A stretch of DNA of 58,478 nt from an uncultured Oscillospiraceae bacterium (GCA_910585265.1 CAJUCA010000013.1:1-58478), one strand, 5' to 3'; counted from the stretch's first letter, positions 26,507 to 34,494 are shown. Numbers and translations: made by a program. The notes: generated by a model from the sequence alone, not told the origin.

Positions 26507-27153
26507 AGCATATCTCGGGTAAATTTCTCGTCCAGCAGCCTTTCCAGTGCCTCCAGCCGATGGTCCAAAGCAGCGAGACGCTCCACTGTGGGGCTTTTCA
26601 CGCTGGTCTGGTCCACCTCGTCGGCGTAGTGGGTGGACCGGCCCGCGATGCGCACGATCTGGGCCGGTATGCCCACGGCGGTGGCGTCCGGGGGCACCTC
26701 GCTGAGCACCACGGCGTTGGCGGCGATGCGGGCGTTGTCCCCCACGGTGAACGGCCCCAGCACCTTGGCCCCGGTGGAGATGAGCACGTTGTTGCCGATG
26801 GTGGGGTGCCGCTTGCCCTGGTCCTTTCCGGTGCCCCCCAGGGTGACGCCGTGGTAGATCAGGCAGTCGTCCCCCACCTGGGCGGTCTCGCCGATGACGA
26901 TGCCCATGCCGTGGTCAATCACCAGCCTGCGGCCGATTTCCGCGCCGGGGTGGATCTCGATGCCCGTCCAGAAGCGGCTCCACTGGGAGACGCACCGGGC
27001 CAGGAATTTCAGCCTCCGGCAGTATAAGAAGTGGGCCATCCGGTGGTACAGCGTGGCGTGCACGCCGGGGTAGAGCAGGAAGATCTCCAGCCTGCTCCTG
27101 GCCGCCGGGTCCCGGGCCTGGTAGGCCCGCAGAGTCTCGCCCAATCGGGTCAT
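26503..27153 (-). CDS. cysE: Serine O-acetyltransferase
   Basis: A 216-residue left-handed beta-helix acetyltransferase that makes O-acetylserine, the cysteine precursor. Catalytic Asp80-His81 in IDHGMGIVIGET, and His116 in GKRHPTIG; hexapeptide repeats follow. It is the short form without the long N-terminal domain of the E. coli enzyme. The start is ATG 27153 after AAGGAGGG; upstream in-frame codons fall in the T-box terminator. The TAG stop is the first codon of a palindromic repeat, so the tail (EKFTRDML) may have been altered by insertion. Confidence 0.96.
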   Translation of the reverse strand: MTRLGETLRAYQARDPAARSRLEIFLLYPGVHATLYHRMAHFLYCRRLKFLARCVSQWSRFWTGIEIHPGAEIGRRLVIDHGMGIVIGETAQVGDDCLIYHGVTLGGTGKDQGKRHPTIGNNVLISTGAKVLGPFTVGDNARIAANAVVLSEVPPDATAVGIPAQIVRIAGRSTHYADEVDQTSVKSPTVERLAALDHRLEALERLLDEKFTRDML

Positions 27154-27437
27154 GGATATGGTTCCCTCCTTGTCCAAATAAAAATGCCCCCCATGTCCCC
27201 AGGACATGAGAGGCGGCGTCGCCGCGGTTCCACTCTCGTTTTTCGCTCAGGGCCGTGACGTGGCCCGGACGGGGGGCATCCAGATCCCCCTCGCTCCCGC
27301 TTGCAGTTCGCCCGGATCTTCCCCGGGGGCGGCTTTCAGCCCATGGCCGCCCCTCTCTGCCGGTTTCAAAACGGACTACTTTCAGGCCGGACGGACGGCC
27401 CCGCCTGAGCGTTCCCCGCGATATTTGGTTGTCACAC
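27154..27437 (-). promoter_or_regulatory. Cysteine-responsive T-box leader
   Basis: Read on the minus strand: a distal stem I hairpin, then GCGAACTGCAAGCGG whose TGC (plus 27303-27305) is the predicted cysteine specifier, then the T-box sequence AGAGTGGAACCGCG (plus 27223-27236), then a terminator hairpin (27186-27214) followed by ATTTTTATTT. Uncharged tRNA-Cys should bind specifier and T-box and permit read-through into cysE-cysS. The downstream genes agree with the codon. Confidence 0.95.
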
Positions 27438-27443
27438 TGTATT

Positions 27444-27472
27444 ATATTATCACGGGGCGGGGGGGGTGTCAA
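27444..27472 (-). promoter_or_regulatory. Promoter of T-box/cysE/cysS
   Basis: Minus-strand TTGACA (27467-27472), 17-base spacer, TAATAT (27444-27449), immediately before the T-box leader. Confidence 0.75.
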
Positions 27473-27527
27473 GGAAAACCGGGGGGCTTCCCCGGCGCAA
27501 ATTCACATTTTGTTTACGCTTACCCCA

Positions 27528-27556
27528 TTGACGCGGCCAAATTGCCGCGCTATCAT
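27528..27556 (+). promoter_or_regulatory. Promoter of zinc-ribbon membrane protein
   Basis: TTGACG (27528-27533), 17-base spacer, TATCAT (27551-27556). Confidence 0.65.
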
Positions 27557-27598
27557 AGGTATATTCCGAATTTTCGTTTCCCCAGGAGGTGATCGCCC

Positions 27599-27994
27599 AT
27601 GATCCGCCGCAGTCTGGCCCGCTTTATGACGGGACGCTATGGAGGAGATCAGCTCAACCTGTTCCTGATCCTGCTGTACTGCCTGTTCTACGTCGTGTTC
27701 CTGTTCACCCGCCTGCTGGCCCTCCAGGTGCTGGGCACGGTGGTGCTGGCCGTCAGCCTGTTCCGCTCCCTGTCCCGGAACCTGGAGCGGCGCAGGGCGG
27801 AAAACAGCCGCTTTCTCCAGACCGTCCGCCCCCTGTGGCGGAAATGGGCCGCCTTCCGCGCCCGTGCCCACGACAAGGAGCACCGCTACTTCAAGTGCCC
27901 CAACTGCGGGCAGATGATGCGGGTGCCCCGGGGAAAGGGGCGGATCACCGTCCACTGCCGCGCCTGCGGGGCGGCGTTTGAGGAAAAGAGCTGA
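27599..27994 (+). CDS. Membrane protein with C-terminal zinc ribbon
   Basis: A 131-residue protein: a hydrophobic region of two close helices (about 19-58), a basic linker, and a Cys4 zinc ribbon (CPNCGQ and CRACGAAF). The start is ATG 27599 with AGGAGG 9 bases upstream. Zinc-ribbon membrane proteins of this kind are common in Clostridia without a defined role. Monocistronic; its likely terminator is the hairpin at 28140. Confidence 0.8.
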   Translation: MIRRSLARFMTGRYGGDQLNLFLILLYCLFYVVFLFTRLLALQVLGTVVLAVSLFRSLSRNLERRRAENSRFLQTVRPLWRKWAAFRARAHDKEHRYFKCPNCGQMMRVPRGKGRITVHCRACGAAFEEKS

Positions 27995-27999
27995 GAGCA

Positions 28000-28139
28000 G
28001 AAGCGCGGAGCCGTTGTGAGCGGCGGGCTAACTCCGGAGCGGAGCAAAAGCGGGGAGGCCCCGCCGGGGCCGGACAGCTTTTGCACAGTCGGAGGAGTTA
28101 GAGCCGCGCCCCGAACAGGCGCAGCGTGACAGCGAAACG
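28000..28139. repeat. Nested inverted repeat with shared 20-base tail
   Basis: Nested arms CTAACTCC/GGAGTTAG and GCAAAAGC/GCTTTTGC enclose a GGCCCC-rich centre. Its tail CGAACAGGCGCAGCGTGACA (28112-28131) recurs exactly at 56837-56856 after the ABC exporter. No gene seen; possible REP-type element. Confidence 0.6.
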
Positions 28140-28170
28140 CGCCCCGCCGGGTTTGGCGGGGCGTTTTTGT
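28140..28170 (+). terminator. Strong terminator
   Basis: CGCCCCGCC (28140-28148) and GGCGGGGCG (28155-28163), then TTTTTG. Confidence 0.85.
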
Positions 28171-28191
28171 TTGGGAAAACGGAAAAAATGC

Positions 28192-28220
28192 TTGCATTTC
28201 CCACCCCGATGGGATAGAAT
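28192..28220 (+). promoter_or_regulatory. Promoter of leader RNA copy 2
   Basis: TTGCAT (28192-28197), 17-base spacer, TAGAAT (28215-28220); start at about 28226. Confidence 0.7.
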
Positions 28221-28225
28221 CAAGG

Positions 28226-28443
28226 TGGAAGCATAAAAGGCGGCAGGCCATGGGGTGCGGGAACACCCCACGGCCCTGCGCGAGTGTCCATACCACTCAA
28301 CACAGCGATTTACAATCGTACCACGGGCCTATTATAGCCGTTTTCCGCCGGAATAGCAAGGCGGGAAAACGGCGGTGGGCTTTGTGTTCGCGTTGATTTT
28401 TTCAAGGCGGTGTTGGGTATTTGTACTCGACACCGCTTTTTAT
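28226..28443 (+). ncRNA. Unidentified structured leader RNA, copy 2
   Basis: About 218 bases. Outer stem ATAAAAGGC (28233-28241) with GCCTATTAT (28327-28335), one mismatch; P2 GCAGGCC.TGGGGTG (28243-28257) with its complement (28264-28279); P3 GAGTG/CACTC with loop TCCATAC; P4 GCGATT/AATCGT with loop TAC. A hairpin with CCGTTTTCC arms follows, then a terminator CGGTGTTG/CGACACCG (28408-28435) with CTTTTT. Same architecture, spacing, NCCAT loop and ACACA linker as copy 1, with compensated stem changes. The SLH gene starts 80 bases after the terminator. Confidence 0.55.
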
Positions 28444-28522
28444 GTTTCCGGCGGACCGCCGGGGCGGGGCGCGCGACCCGCCCCGGGCAGTCTGTTGGAA
28501 AACATAATAAAGGAGAAAAGAC

Positions 28523-29707
28523 ATGAAAAAACGGCTTTTGGCAGTATTCCTGGCATTTGCCCTGTGCATGGGACTTTGCGTGCCCCAGGCGTTTGCGAAG
28601 CAGCTCGACGTGAGCGACGCGGATCTCAAAAGCACCTTCACCTTTGTGCGCAACGGAACCATTGACGAGCTGGAGGGCCGCTACCGCTGGAATCAGCCAG
28701 CCCTGGTGGACGATGAGGGCGGCGGAAAGTATCCCATTTTCTATCAGGTCTTTGACCAAAACGACAGCTGGACTATCACCAATACCGGCAGCAAGGCCAT
28801 CTCCGCCCGCGGAAGCACCGATTACACCATCAGCATTGATACATGGAGCTACGGGTATACAGAAGAACGGGGCTATGAATGGGTTGGCGGGATGAGCTGG
28901 ATATCTACGGAGGGTGAAATTGTCCATGGACAGCCCGGCTATGGGGCGGAGCCTGCCGAGCTGAAGGCCGGAGAATCTGTCACCATTCGGGCTGGCACCC
29001 TCGCGGGGGAATTCGAGGGCTATACCCCCGCCTATGATGGAGGAAGCATCATCGCGCTGTCGCTTACCATCAAATACGGCGCGAAGGATGAGGGAGACCC
29101 CTACTTTTACGATGATGACACTTATGACTATATTACTTTCGACATCTATCTTTGTCCCAACGCGGCCCAAAAGGCCGCCCTTGAAAAGGCCAACGGCGGC
29201 AATTCCACGTTCTCCGACGTGTCCGGCGGCGCGTGGTACGCCGACGCCGTGAATTGGGCGGTGTCCAAGGACATCACCAACGGCACCGGGGGCGGCAAAT
29301 TCTCCCCCGCCCAGCAGTGCACCCACGCCCAGATCCTGACCTTCCTCTACCGCGCGGACCGGGGCCAGGGCAAGGCCGAGGCCGCCGACATGGACAAGGC
29401 CGTGGCCTGGGCCAAAGAGAAGGGCATGATCGATGGCAGCTTCAACGGCAAGGCGTACTGCACCCGCGCCGACGCGGTAAACTACATCTGGCAGGCCCTG
29501 GGCCGGGAGAACGCCAACGCCAGCAGCTTTACCGACGTGCCCGCCGGGGCGGGCTATGCCAAGGCGGTATCTTGGGCTGTCGCCAACGGCGTCACCAACG
29601 GCACCAATGCCGCCCAAACCGAATTCAGCCCGGACACGGTCTGCGACCGGGGCACCATCGCCACCTTCCTCCACCGGGCCTACGTCCCCGAGGCCCGCCT
29701 GAGCTGA
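28523..29707 (+). CDS. Secreted protein with three SLH repeats
   Basis: A 394-residue exported protein. Signal peptide MKKRLLAVFLAFALCMGL, cleavage near QAFA; a novel N-terminal domain (30-220, many Tyr/Trp/Asp, beta-rich); then three SLH repeats (about 228-390) that should anchor it to the wall. Each SLH repeat has one Cys at the same position (CTHAQI, CTRADA, CDRGTI), matching the protein at 886 closely. AAAGGAG lies 8 bases before ATG 28523. The gene sits behind the leader RNA and terminator at 28226-28443, so it may be attenuated. The function of the N-terminal domain is unknown. Confidence 0.88.
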   Translation: MKKRLLAVFLAFALCMGLCVPQAFAKQLDVSDADLKSTFTFVRNGTIDELEGRYRWNQPALVDDEGGGKYPIFYQVFDQNDSWTITNTGSKAISARGSTDYTISIDTWSYGYTEERGYEWVGGMSWISTEGEIVHGQPGYGAEPAELKAGESVTIRAGTLAGEFEGYTPAYDGGSIIALSLTIKYGAKDEGDPYFYDDDTYDYITFDIYLCPNAAQKAALEKANGGNSTFSDVSGGAWYADAVNWAVSKDITNGTGGGKFSPAQQCTHAQILTFLYRADRGQGKAEAADMDKAVAWAKEKGMIDGSFNGKAYCTRADAVNYIWQALGRENANASSFTDVPAGAGYAKAVSWAVANGVTNGTNAAQTEFSPDTVCDRGTIATFLHRAYVPEARLS

Positions 29708-29713
29708 CCTTGC

Positions 29714-29750
29714 AAGGCCCCGTCCCCTCCGTGGGGGCGGGGCTTTTTCC
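29714..29750 (+). terminator. Terminator of SLH gene
   Basis: GGCCCCGTCCCC and GGGGGCGGGGCT-type arms around a short loop, then TTTTTCC. Confidence 0.85.
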
Positions 29751-29751
29751 A

Positions 29752-29780
29752 TTGAAACCCGCCCCACTTTGTGCTACACT
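29752..29780 (+). promoter_or_regulatory. Promoter of mnmE
   Basis: TTGAAA (29752-29757), 17-base spacer, TACACT (29775-29780). Confidence 0.55.
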
Positions 29781-29851
29781 GGACAAAAAACGCGGCCTAC
29801 CCCCGCCCAAGCCGGGGGTGAGCCGGACAAATCCCCCCCGAGGTGACCCCC

Positions 29852-31234
29852 ATGACCGACACCATCGCCGCCATCGCCACCCCCATGCTCCCCTCCGCCA
29901 TCGGCATACTCCGCCTGTCCGGGCCGGGGGCCGTGGACGCCGCCGACCAGGTGTTCACCCCCCTCCACGGCGGCCCCATGTCCCGGCGGGCCGACCGCGC
30001 CCTGGTGTACGGCACCCTTCACGACCGGGAGGGCCGGGCCATCGACCGCTGCCTGTGCACCGTCTCCCGGGCCCCCCGCAGCTACACCGGGGAGGACACC
30101 GCCGAGCTGCAATGCCACGGCTCCCCGGCGGCTCTGGCCCTGGGGCTGGAGGCCCTTTTTGCCGCCGGGGCGCGGCAGGCCCTCCCCGGCGAGTTCACCC
30201 GGCGGGCCTTCCTGAACGGTCGGCTGGACCTCACCGGGGCGGAGGCGGCGGCGGACCTGATCCACGCCGAAAGCCCCGCCGCCGTCTACCAGGCCGCGGG
30301 CCAGCTGGGCGGCTCGCTGGCCCGGATGGTGGACGGCATCTATGACCGGCTCACCGACCTGTGCGCCCACTTCCACGCGGTGCTGGACTACCCGGACGAG
30401 GACATCCAACCCTTTGAGGCGGCGGAGCTGTCCTCCGCCCTGTCCGGGGCGGCGGCGGAGCTGGACGCCCTGGCGGACACCTACAAACGGGGCCGCCTGC
30501 TGAACGAGGGGGTGCCCTGCGCCATCGTGGGCCGGCCCAACGCGGGCAAATCCACCCTGTTCAACGCCCTGCTGGGCCGGGAACGGGCCATCGTCACCGA
30601 CATTCCCGGCACCACAAGGGACACGGTGGAGGAGCGGGTCCAGTTCGGCGGCGTGCTCCTGCGGCTCATCGACACGGCGGGCCTGCGGGAGACGGAGGAC
30701 GCGGTGGAAAAGCTGGGGGTGGAACGCTCCCGTGCCGCCATGGAGCGGGCGGAGCTGATCCTGGCCGTCACCGACGGCTCGGAGGACTTCACGGAGGAGG
30801 ACGCGGAGGTGCTCCGGCTGGCCTCCGGGTCGGGCAGGCCGTGGATCTGGATTATGAGCAAGCGGGATCTCACCGGGCCGTCCGCCCTGTGGGACGCGGG
30901 CTGGAAGGAGAACCCCCCCGCCGCCTCCGTCTCCCTGTCCGCCAAAACCGGGGAGGGGCTGGCGGAGCTGGAGCGGGCGGCGGCCTCCCTGTTCCCGGCG
31001 GAGGAGAACACCCAGTCCGGTGCCCTGCTCACCAACGCACGGCAGGCGGAGGCGGCCAACCGGGCCAGGGAGGCCATCCGCCGGGGGGCGGAGGCCCTGT
31101 CCGCCGGCCTGCCCCCGGACGCGGTGGTGGCCGACGTGGAGGAGGCCCTGTCCGCCCTGGGCGGGCTGACGGGCCGCGCCGTCTCCGAGGACGTGACCGC
31201 CCGGATCTTCGCCCGGTTCTGCGTGGGAAAGTGA
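29852..31234 (+). CDS. mnmE: tRNA modification GTPase MnmE
   Basis: A 460-residue MnmE, which with MnmG installs the cmnm5 group on U34 of certain tRNAs. N-terminal tetrahydrofolate-binding domain (1-118, MLPSAIGILRLSGPGA), helical domain, inserted G domain with G1 GRPNAGKS (Lys233) and G3 DTAGL (274-278), and C-terminal Cys457 in FCVGK, the catalytic cysteine. G4 reads MSKRD (335-339), Ser in place of the usual Asn. The start is ATG 29852 after GAGGTG; GTG 29843 would overlap that site. The usual partners jag, rnpA and mnmG are not adjacent. Confidence 0.97.
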   Translation: MTDTIAAIATPMLPSAIGILRLSGPGAVDAADQVFTPLHGGPMSRRADRALVYGTLHDREGRAIDRCLCTVSRAPRSYTGEDTAELQCHGSPAALALGLEALFAAGARQALPGEFTRRAFLNGRLDLTGAEAAADLIHAESPAAVYQAAGQLGGSLARMVDGIYDRLTDLCAHFHAVLDYPDEDIQPFEAAELSSALSGAAAELDALADTYKRGRLLNEGVPCAIVGRPNAGKSTLFNALLGRERAIVTDIPGTTRDTVEERVQFGGVLLRLIDTAGLRETEDAVEKLGVERSRAAMERAELILAVTDGSEDFTEEDAEVLRLASGSGRPWIWIMSKRDLTGPSALWDAGWKENPPAASVSLSAKTGEGLAELERAAASLFPAEENTQSGALLTNARQAEAANRAREAIRRGAEALSAGLPPDAVVADVEEALSALGGLTGRAVSEDVTARIFARFCVGK

Positions 31235-31339
31235 CAAATTGGGCGGGCGCAACCGCTGGTTGACAGCTTTTCCAAGCCCCCTTGGTTGCCATTTGCGGCC
31301 CCGGACTGGTACAATGGAGGGGTAAAGGAGGTTATAGCA

Positions 31340-31873
31340 ATGACGCTATCCGAGAAAATCACCGCCCTGCGCACCGGGCGGAAGCTGTCCCAGGGGGACG
31401 TGGCGGAGCGGCTGGACGTGTCCCGCCAGTCGGTGAGCAAATGGGAGACGGGCCAGTCGGTGCCCGAGCTGGACAAGATCGTGAGGCTGGCCGACCTGTT
31501 CGGCGTGAGCGTGGACGAGCTGGTGCGGGACGGGGACGCCCCCCAGCCCCAGCCCCAGCCCCAGCCGGAGGCGGAGAAGCGGATCGTCTCTGTGAGGCCC
31601 TGGCTGTCCAAGATCCAGATCGCCGGGGCGGTGCTGCTGGTGCTGGGGCTGCTGAACGCCGCCTGGGGCGCGGTGACATCCTACCCCATCTGGATGCTGC
31701 TGTCGTCTTTGGTGGTGGTGATCAGCCTGCCCTTCCTGCTGTGCCGGAAGCACCCCTTCCTGGCGGCCGGGTGGGTGGCCGTGGCCCTCAGCCTGGTGTT
31801 CCTCAACCCCTATACCAGCGTGACGCCCCTCGGCCTGCTGGGCGGCATCCAGCTGATGGCGCAGATCTTCTAG
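31340..31873 (+). CDS. XRE regulator with membrane tail, cut by in-frame TAG
   Basis: 177 residues: an N-terminal XRE domain (2-60, VAERLDVSRQSVSKWETGQS), a Pro-Gln linker made of four CCCCAG hexamers, and membrane helices from about 90 onward. The start is ATG 31340 with AAAGGAGG 8 bases upstream. The frame stops at TAG 31871-31873 (codon 178) but then continues open in the same frame to 32038. A TGG to TAG change is the simplest explanation. Family role: HTH proteins with membrane tails that sense envelope or signal conditions. Confidence 0.8.
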   Translation: MTLSEKITALRTGRKLSQGDVAERLDVSRQSVSKWETGQSVPELDKIVRLADLFGVSVDELVRDGDAPQPQPQPQPEAEKRIVSVRPWLSKIQIAGAVLLVLGLLNAAWGAVTSYPIWMLLSSLVVVISLPFLLCRKHPFLAAGWVAVALSLVFLNPYTSVTPLGLLGGIQLMAQIF

Positions 31874-32038
31874 GTGCCCGGGCTGAATACGTCCGCCCTC
31901 CAGTTCGGCGCGGCCATCGCCATCCTCCGGGGCGGGCTGGCCCTGATCCTCACCGTCCTCACCGTCCGGCTGGCCCTGCTCCGGCGGCGGGCGCGGCAGG
32001 CGGACGGAGCCGCCGCCCCCGAGCATCCCGCCCCATAG
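31874..32038 (+). pseudogene. In-frame continuation of the XRE gene after TAG
   Basis: Directly after the TAG the same frame encodes VPGLNTSALQFGAAIAILRG, a further hydrophobic helix, a basic stop-transfer stretch (RRRARQ) and a second TAG at 32036-32038. Composition and codon use match the gene before the stop, so the ancestral product was probably 232 residues. Confidence 0.6.
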
Positions 32039-32050
32039 CCGCCCCTCCCG

Positions 32051-32085
32051 CCGTCCGTCCCCGCCGGGGGCGGACGGTTTTTTTC
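32051..32085 (+). terminator. Terminator of XRE gene
   Basis: CCGTCCG and CGGACGG arms with an inner CCCC/GGGG, then seven T. It stands after the second TAG, not the first, supporting a longer original gene. Confidence 0.85.
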
Positions 32086-32171
32086 GCGTTTCCCCTTTAC
32101 GTCCCCAAGACGATATGATATAATTCCCCATATCACATTGCGAAAAACTGGGAGGATTGGGGGGATCGCGT

Positions 32172-32705
32172 TTGGAGGAACTGGCGGAACTGAAGCGTCT
32201 GCTCATGGACGCCCGCCCCGCGGATTGGGGCAGTCTGCCCGACATACCGCTGTATATGGATCAGGTGGTGGGCTACCTGTCCCGGCAGACCGCCGCCTTC
32301 GGCGAGGGGGACGGGCTGACTCCGGCCATGATCAACAACTATATCAAGGACGGCCTGCTGGAGCGGGCCAACGGCAAGAAATACGGCCAGGAGCATCTGG
32401 CCTACCTCACCGCCATCGGCGCGCTGAAGCAGGTCATGTCTGTGCGGGAGATGAAGGTGCTCACCACCGTGGGCCGGGAGATGCGCGCGCCGGAGAAGCA
32501 GTACGAGTATTTCTGCAAGTACCTGGATCAGGCCATGTCCGACGCCGCCCACCGGCTGGACGAGAACACCGCCGACCACGACCTGCCCAAGCTGGTGCTG
32601 GATCTGGCCATGCGCAGCTACGCCAATATGCTGGCCTGCCACCAGGCCCTGGCCATTCTCGCCCAACGCACAGGCCACGAGGACCTGCTGAAAAAGAAGA
32701 AGTGA
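32172..32705 (+). CDS. DUF1836 domain protein
   Basis: A 177-residue DUF1836 protein, a Firmicute family with a MerR-like helical N-terminal part (MINNYIKDGLLERANGKKYG near residue 56) and a conserved C-terminal helical region; DNA binding is likely but unproven. The start is uncertain: TTG 32172 has a GGGGGG run 7 bases before; TTG 32157 and ATG 32205 are alternatives. A -10 TATAAT at 32119-32124 with TTTACG 17 bases upstream probably drives it. DegV follows after 61 bases. Confidence 0.82.
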   Translation: MEELAELKRLLMDARPADWGSLPDIPLYMDQVVGYLSRQTAAFGEGDGLTPAMINNYIKDGLLERANGKKYGQEHLAYLTAIGALKQVMSVREMKVLTTVGREMRAPEKQYEYFCKYLDQAMSDAAHRLDENTADHDLPKLVLDLAMRSYANMLACHQALAILAQRTGHEDLLKKKK

Positions 32706-32766
32706 GCTCCGGGCCGGATTTGGGCCGGGATCATGATAGTTCAAGTTGAATGGGAGGAACAACGCC

Positions 32767-33639
32767 ATGAACAATTATACCATTATCACCGATTCGTCCT
32801 GCGACCTGCCCGACAGCCTGGTCAAGGAGCTGGAGCTGGAGGTTCTGCCCCTGGCCTTCATCATGGACGGCAAAACCTACCGGAATTACCCGGACAACCG
32901 GGAGATGGCCCCCAAGGATTTCTATAACAAGCAGCGGGAGGGCAGCATGGCCACCACCAACGCCGTCAACGTGGGGGAGGCCGCCGACGCCATGGAAGCC
33001 GTGCTGAAGCGGGGGGAGGACGTGCTGGTGCTGGCCTTCTCCTCCGGCCTGTCCACCACCTGCAACTCCTTCCAGATCGCCGCCGGGGATCTGGCGGAGC
33101 AGTACCCGGACCGGAAGATTTTCGTGGTAGACACTCTGTGCGCCTCCCTGGGCCAGGGTATGTTCGTCTACCAGGCCGCCAGGCTGCGGCAGGCGGGCAA
33201 GTCCATAGAGGAGGTCCGGGACTGGGCGGAGCAGAACAGGCTGAACCAGTGCCACTGGTTCACGGTGAACGACCTGTTCTTCCTGAAGAAGGGGGGCCGC
33301 GTGTCCGCCGCCACCGCCGTGGTGGGCACCATGCTCCAGATCAAGCCCGTGATGCACGTGGACAACGAGGGGCACCTCATCAAGGTGGACACCGCCCGGG
33401 GCCGCAAGGCGTCCCTCAACGCCCTGGTGGACAAGGTGGGGGAGCTGGCGGACAACCCGGCGGCCCAGACCATGTTCATCAGCAACAGCGACTGCCAGGA
33501 GGACGCCCAGTACGTGGCGGATCAGATCAAGGCCAGGTACGGCACGGAGGAGATCATCATCAACTCCATCGGCCCGGTCATCGGGGCCCACACCGGGCCG
33601 GGGTGCGTGGCCCTGTTCTTCACCGGCAAGCACCGCTGA
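32767..33639 (+). CDS. DegV family fatty acid-binding protein
   Basis: A 290-residue DegV protein starting MNNYTIITDSSCDLPDSLVK. Family members (FakB) bind a fatty acid and present it to the kinase FakA for phosphorylation. Visible: the TDSSCDL motif, FSSGLSTTCNSF, the GPVIGAHTGPGC C-terminal loop. The start is ATG 32767 with GGGAGG 9 bases upstream. No FakA gene is adjacent. Confidence 0.95.
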   Translation: MNNYTIITDSSCDLPDSLVKELELEVLPLAFIMDGKTYRNYPDNREMAPKDFYNKQREGSMATTNAVNVGEAADAMEAVLKRGEDVLVLAFSSGLSTTCNSFQIAAGDLAEQYPDRKIFVVDTLCASLGQGMFVYQAARLRQAGKSIEEVRDWAEQNRLNQCHWFTVNDLFFLKKGGRVSAATAVVGTMLQIKPVMHVDNEGHLIKVDTARGRKASLNALVDKVGELADNPAAQTMFISNSDCQEDAQYVADQIKARYGTEEIIINSIGPVIGAHTGPGCVALFFTGKHR

Positions 33640-33650
33640 ACCCGCGTTCT

Positions 33651-33683
33651 TTTCCCCCTCCCAAAGGAGGGGGAAATTTTTTT
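33651..33683 (+). terminator. Terminator of degV
   Basis: CCCCCTCC and GGAGGGGG around CAAA, then AAATTTTTTT. Confidence 0.85.
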
Positions 33684-33717
33684 GCCCCGGCCTCCCAAGA
33701 GAGGCCGGGGCTTTGTT
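33684..33717 (+). terminator. Second hairpin after degV
   Basis: GCCCCGGCCTC and GAGGCCGGGGC around a 6-base loop, then TTTGTTC. No U tract for the convergent gene at 33721. Confidence 0.65.
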
Positions 33718-33720
33718 CTA

Positions 33721-34371
33721 CTATGTGGCATCGTCAAACAGGGAGTCAAAATAGGCCCTGGTGTCGTCGCTCATTTTGCGCGTGAAGCCCGACAGGGAAA
33801 GGGTGGTCAGCTCCCCCTTTCCATTCCGCTTCAGCGGCTTCTGCTTTGATTTGACGGAGCCGAAACGGAAGCCGTCAACCTGCTCCGCCGGAATGGGCCG
33901 CGGCTCTATGGCAGAGCCCCCCGGGCCGGAGGCCGCCGTCTCCGAGCAGCAGTTAAACGGCTCCTGGTGGCACAGGTGGGGGACGGGCTTCTGATCCGGC
34001 AGGCAGGTAATCCGGGTAACCTCCGGGGGGATCTCCTCCCTGCTGTTGTAATACCCCGACCCGCTGATAAACCAGGACGGACGCTCCTCATAGGCCGCGT
34101 CCTTGGGGATCAGGGCGGCGTGCCTGTCCCCCGTCTCCCGCAGGAGATAGTCATAGGCAGGCTCCACCCGCTCCACCGGGAGGCGGGCCATGGCGTACAG
34201 CGTCCCCTTTTCCAGCGTCACCGGGTAGATCACGTCGCCCGGCTTCACCCCGGCAATGGAGGGCATTTTGGCGTGGACGCTCCCCAGCACCACCCGGATC
34301 GGCCCGGTGTCTTTCGCCTTTTTCAGCTTTCTAATCTGCTCCCCAGGCCAATAGACCATATATCCGGCCAT
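33721..34371 (-). CDS. Hypothetical protein, unknown function
   Basis: A 216-residue soluble protein starting MAGYMVYWPGEQIRKLKKAK with AAGGAGGG 7 bases before ATG 34371. The N-terminal half (VVLGSVHAKMPSIAGVKPGD, VIYPVTLEKGTLYAMARLPV) has the alternating strands and small-molecule/RNA-barrel look of PUA/ASCH-like folds, a weak inference. The middle has CLPDQKPVPHLCHQEPFNCC, four Cys and two His that could bind metal. The C-terminus is basic and Ser/Thr-rich. No family recognised. Not clearly in an operon. Confidence 0.75.
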   Translation of the reverse strand: MAGYMVYWPGEQIRKLKKAKDTGPIRVVLGSVHAKMPSIAGVKPGDVIYPVTLEKGTLYAMARLPVERVEPAYDYLLRETGDRHAALIPKDAAYEERPSWFISGSGYYNSREEIPPEVTRITCLPDQKPVPHLCHQEPFNCCSETAASGPGGSAIEPRPIPAEQVDGFRFGSVKSKQKPLKRNGKGELTTLSLSGFTRKMSDDTRAYFDSLFDDAT

Positions 34372-34464
34372 GGAATTCCCTCCTTCCAAGTCCCTGCCGC
34401 CATTTTATCACAACGCCTGTCCTATGCCAAGGAACTGGAGGCAAAAATTTTTTGCCCCGCCCCC

Positions 34465-34493
34465 TTGACAAAGCCGTATCTACCGTCTATACT
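34465..34493 (+). promoter_or_regulatory. Promoter of GntR/ABC operon
   Basis: TTGACA (34465-34470), 17-base spacer, TATACT (34488-34493). Confidence 0.8.
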
Positions 34494-34494
34494 G

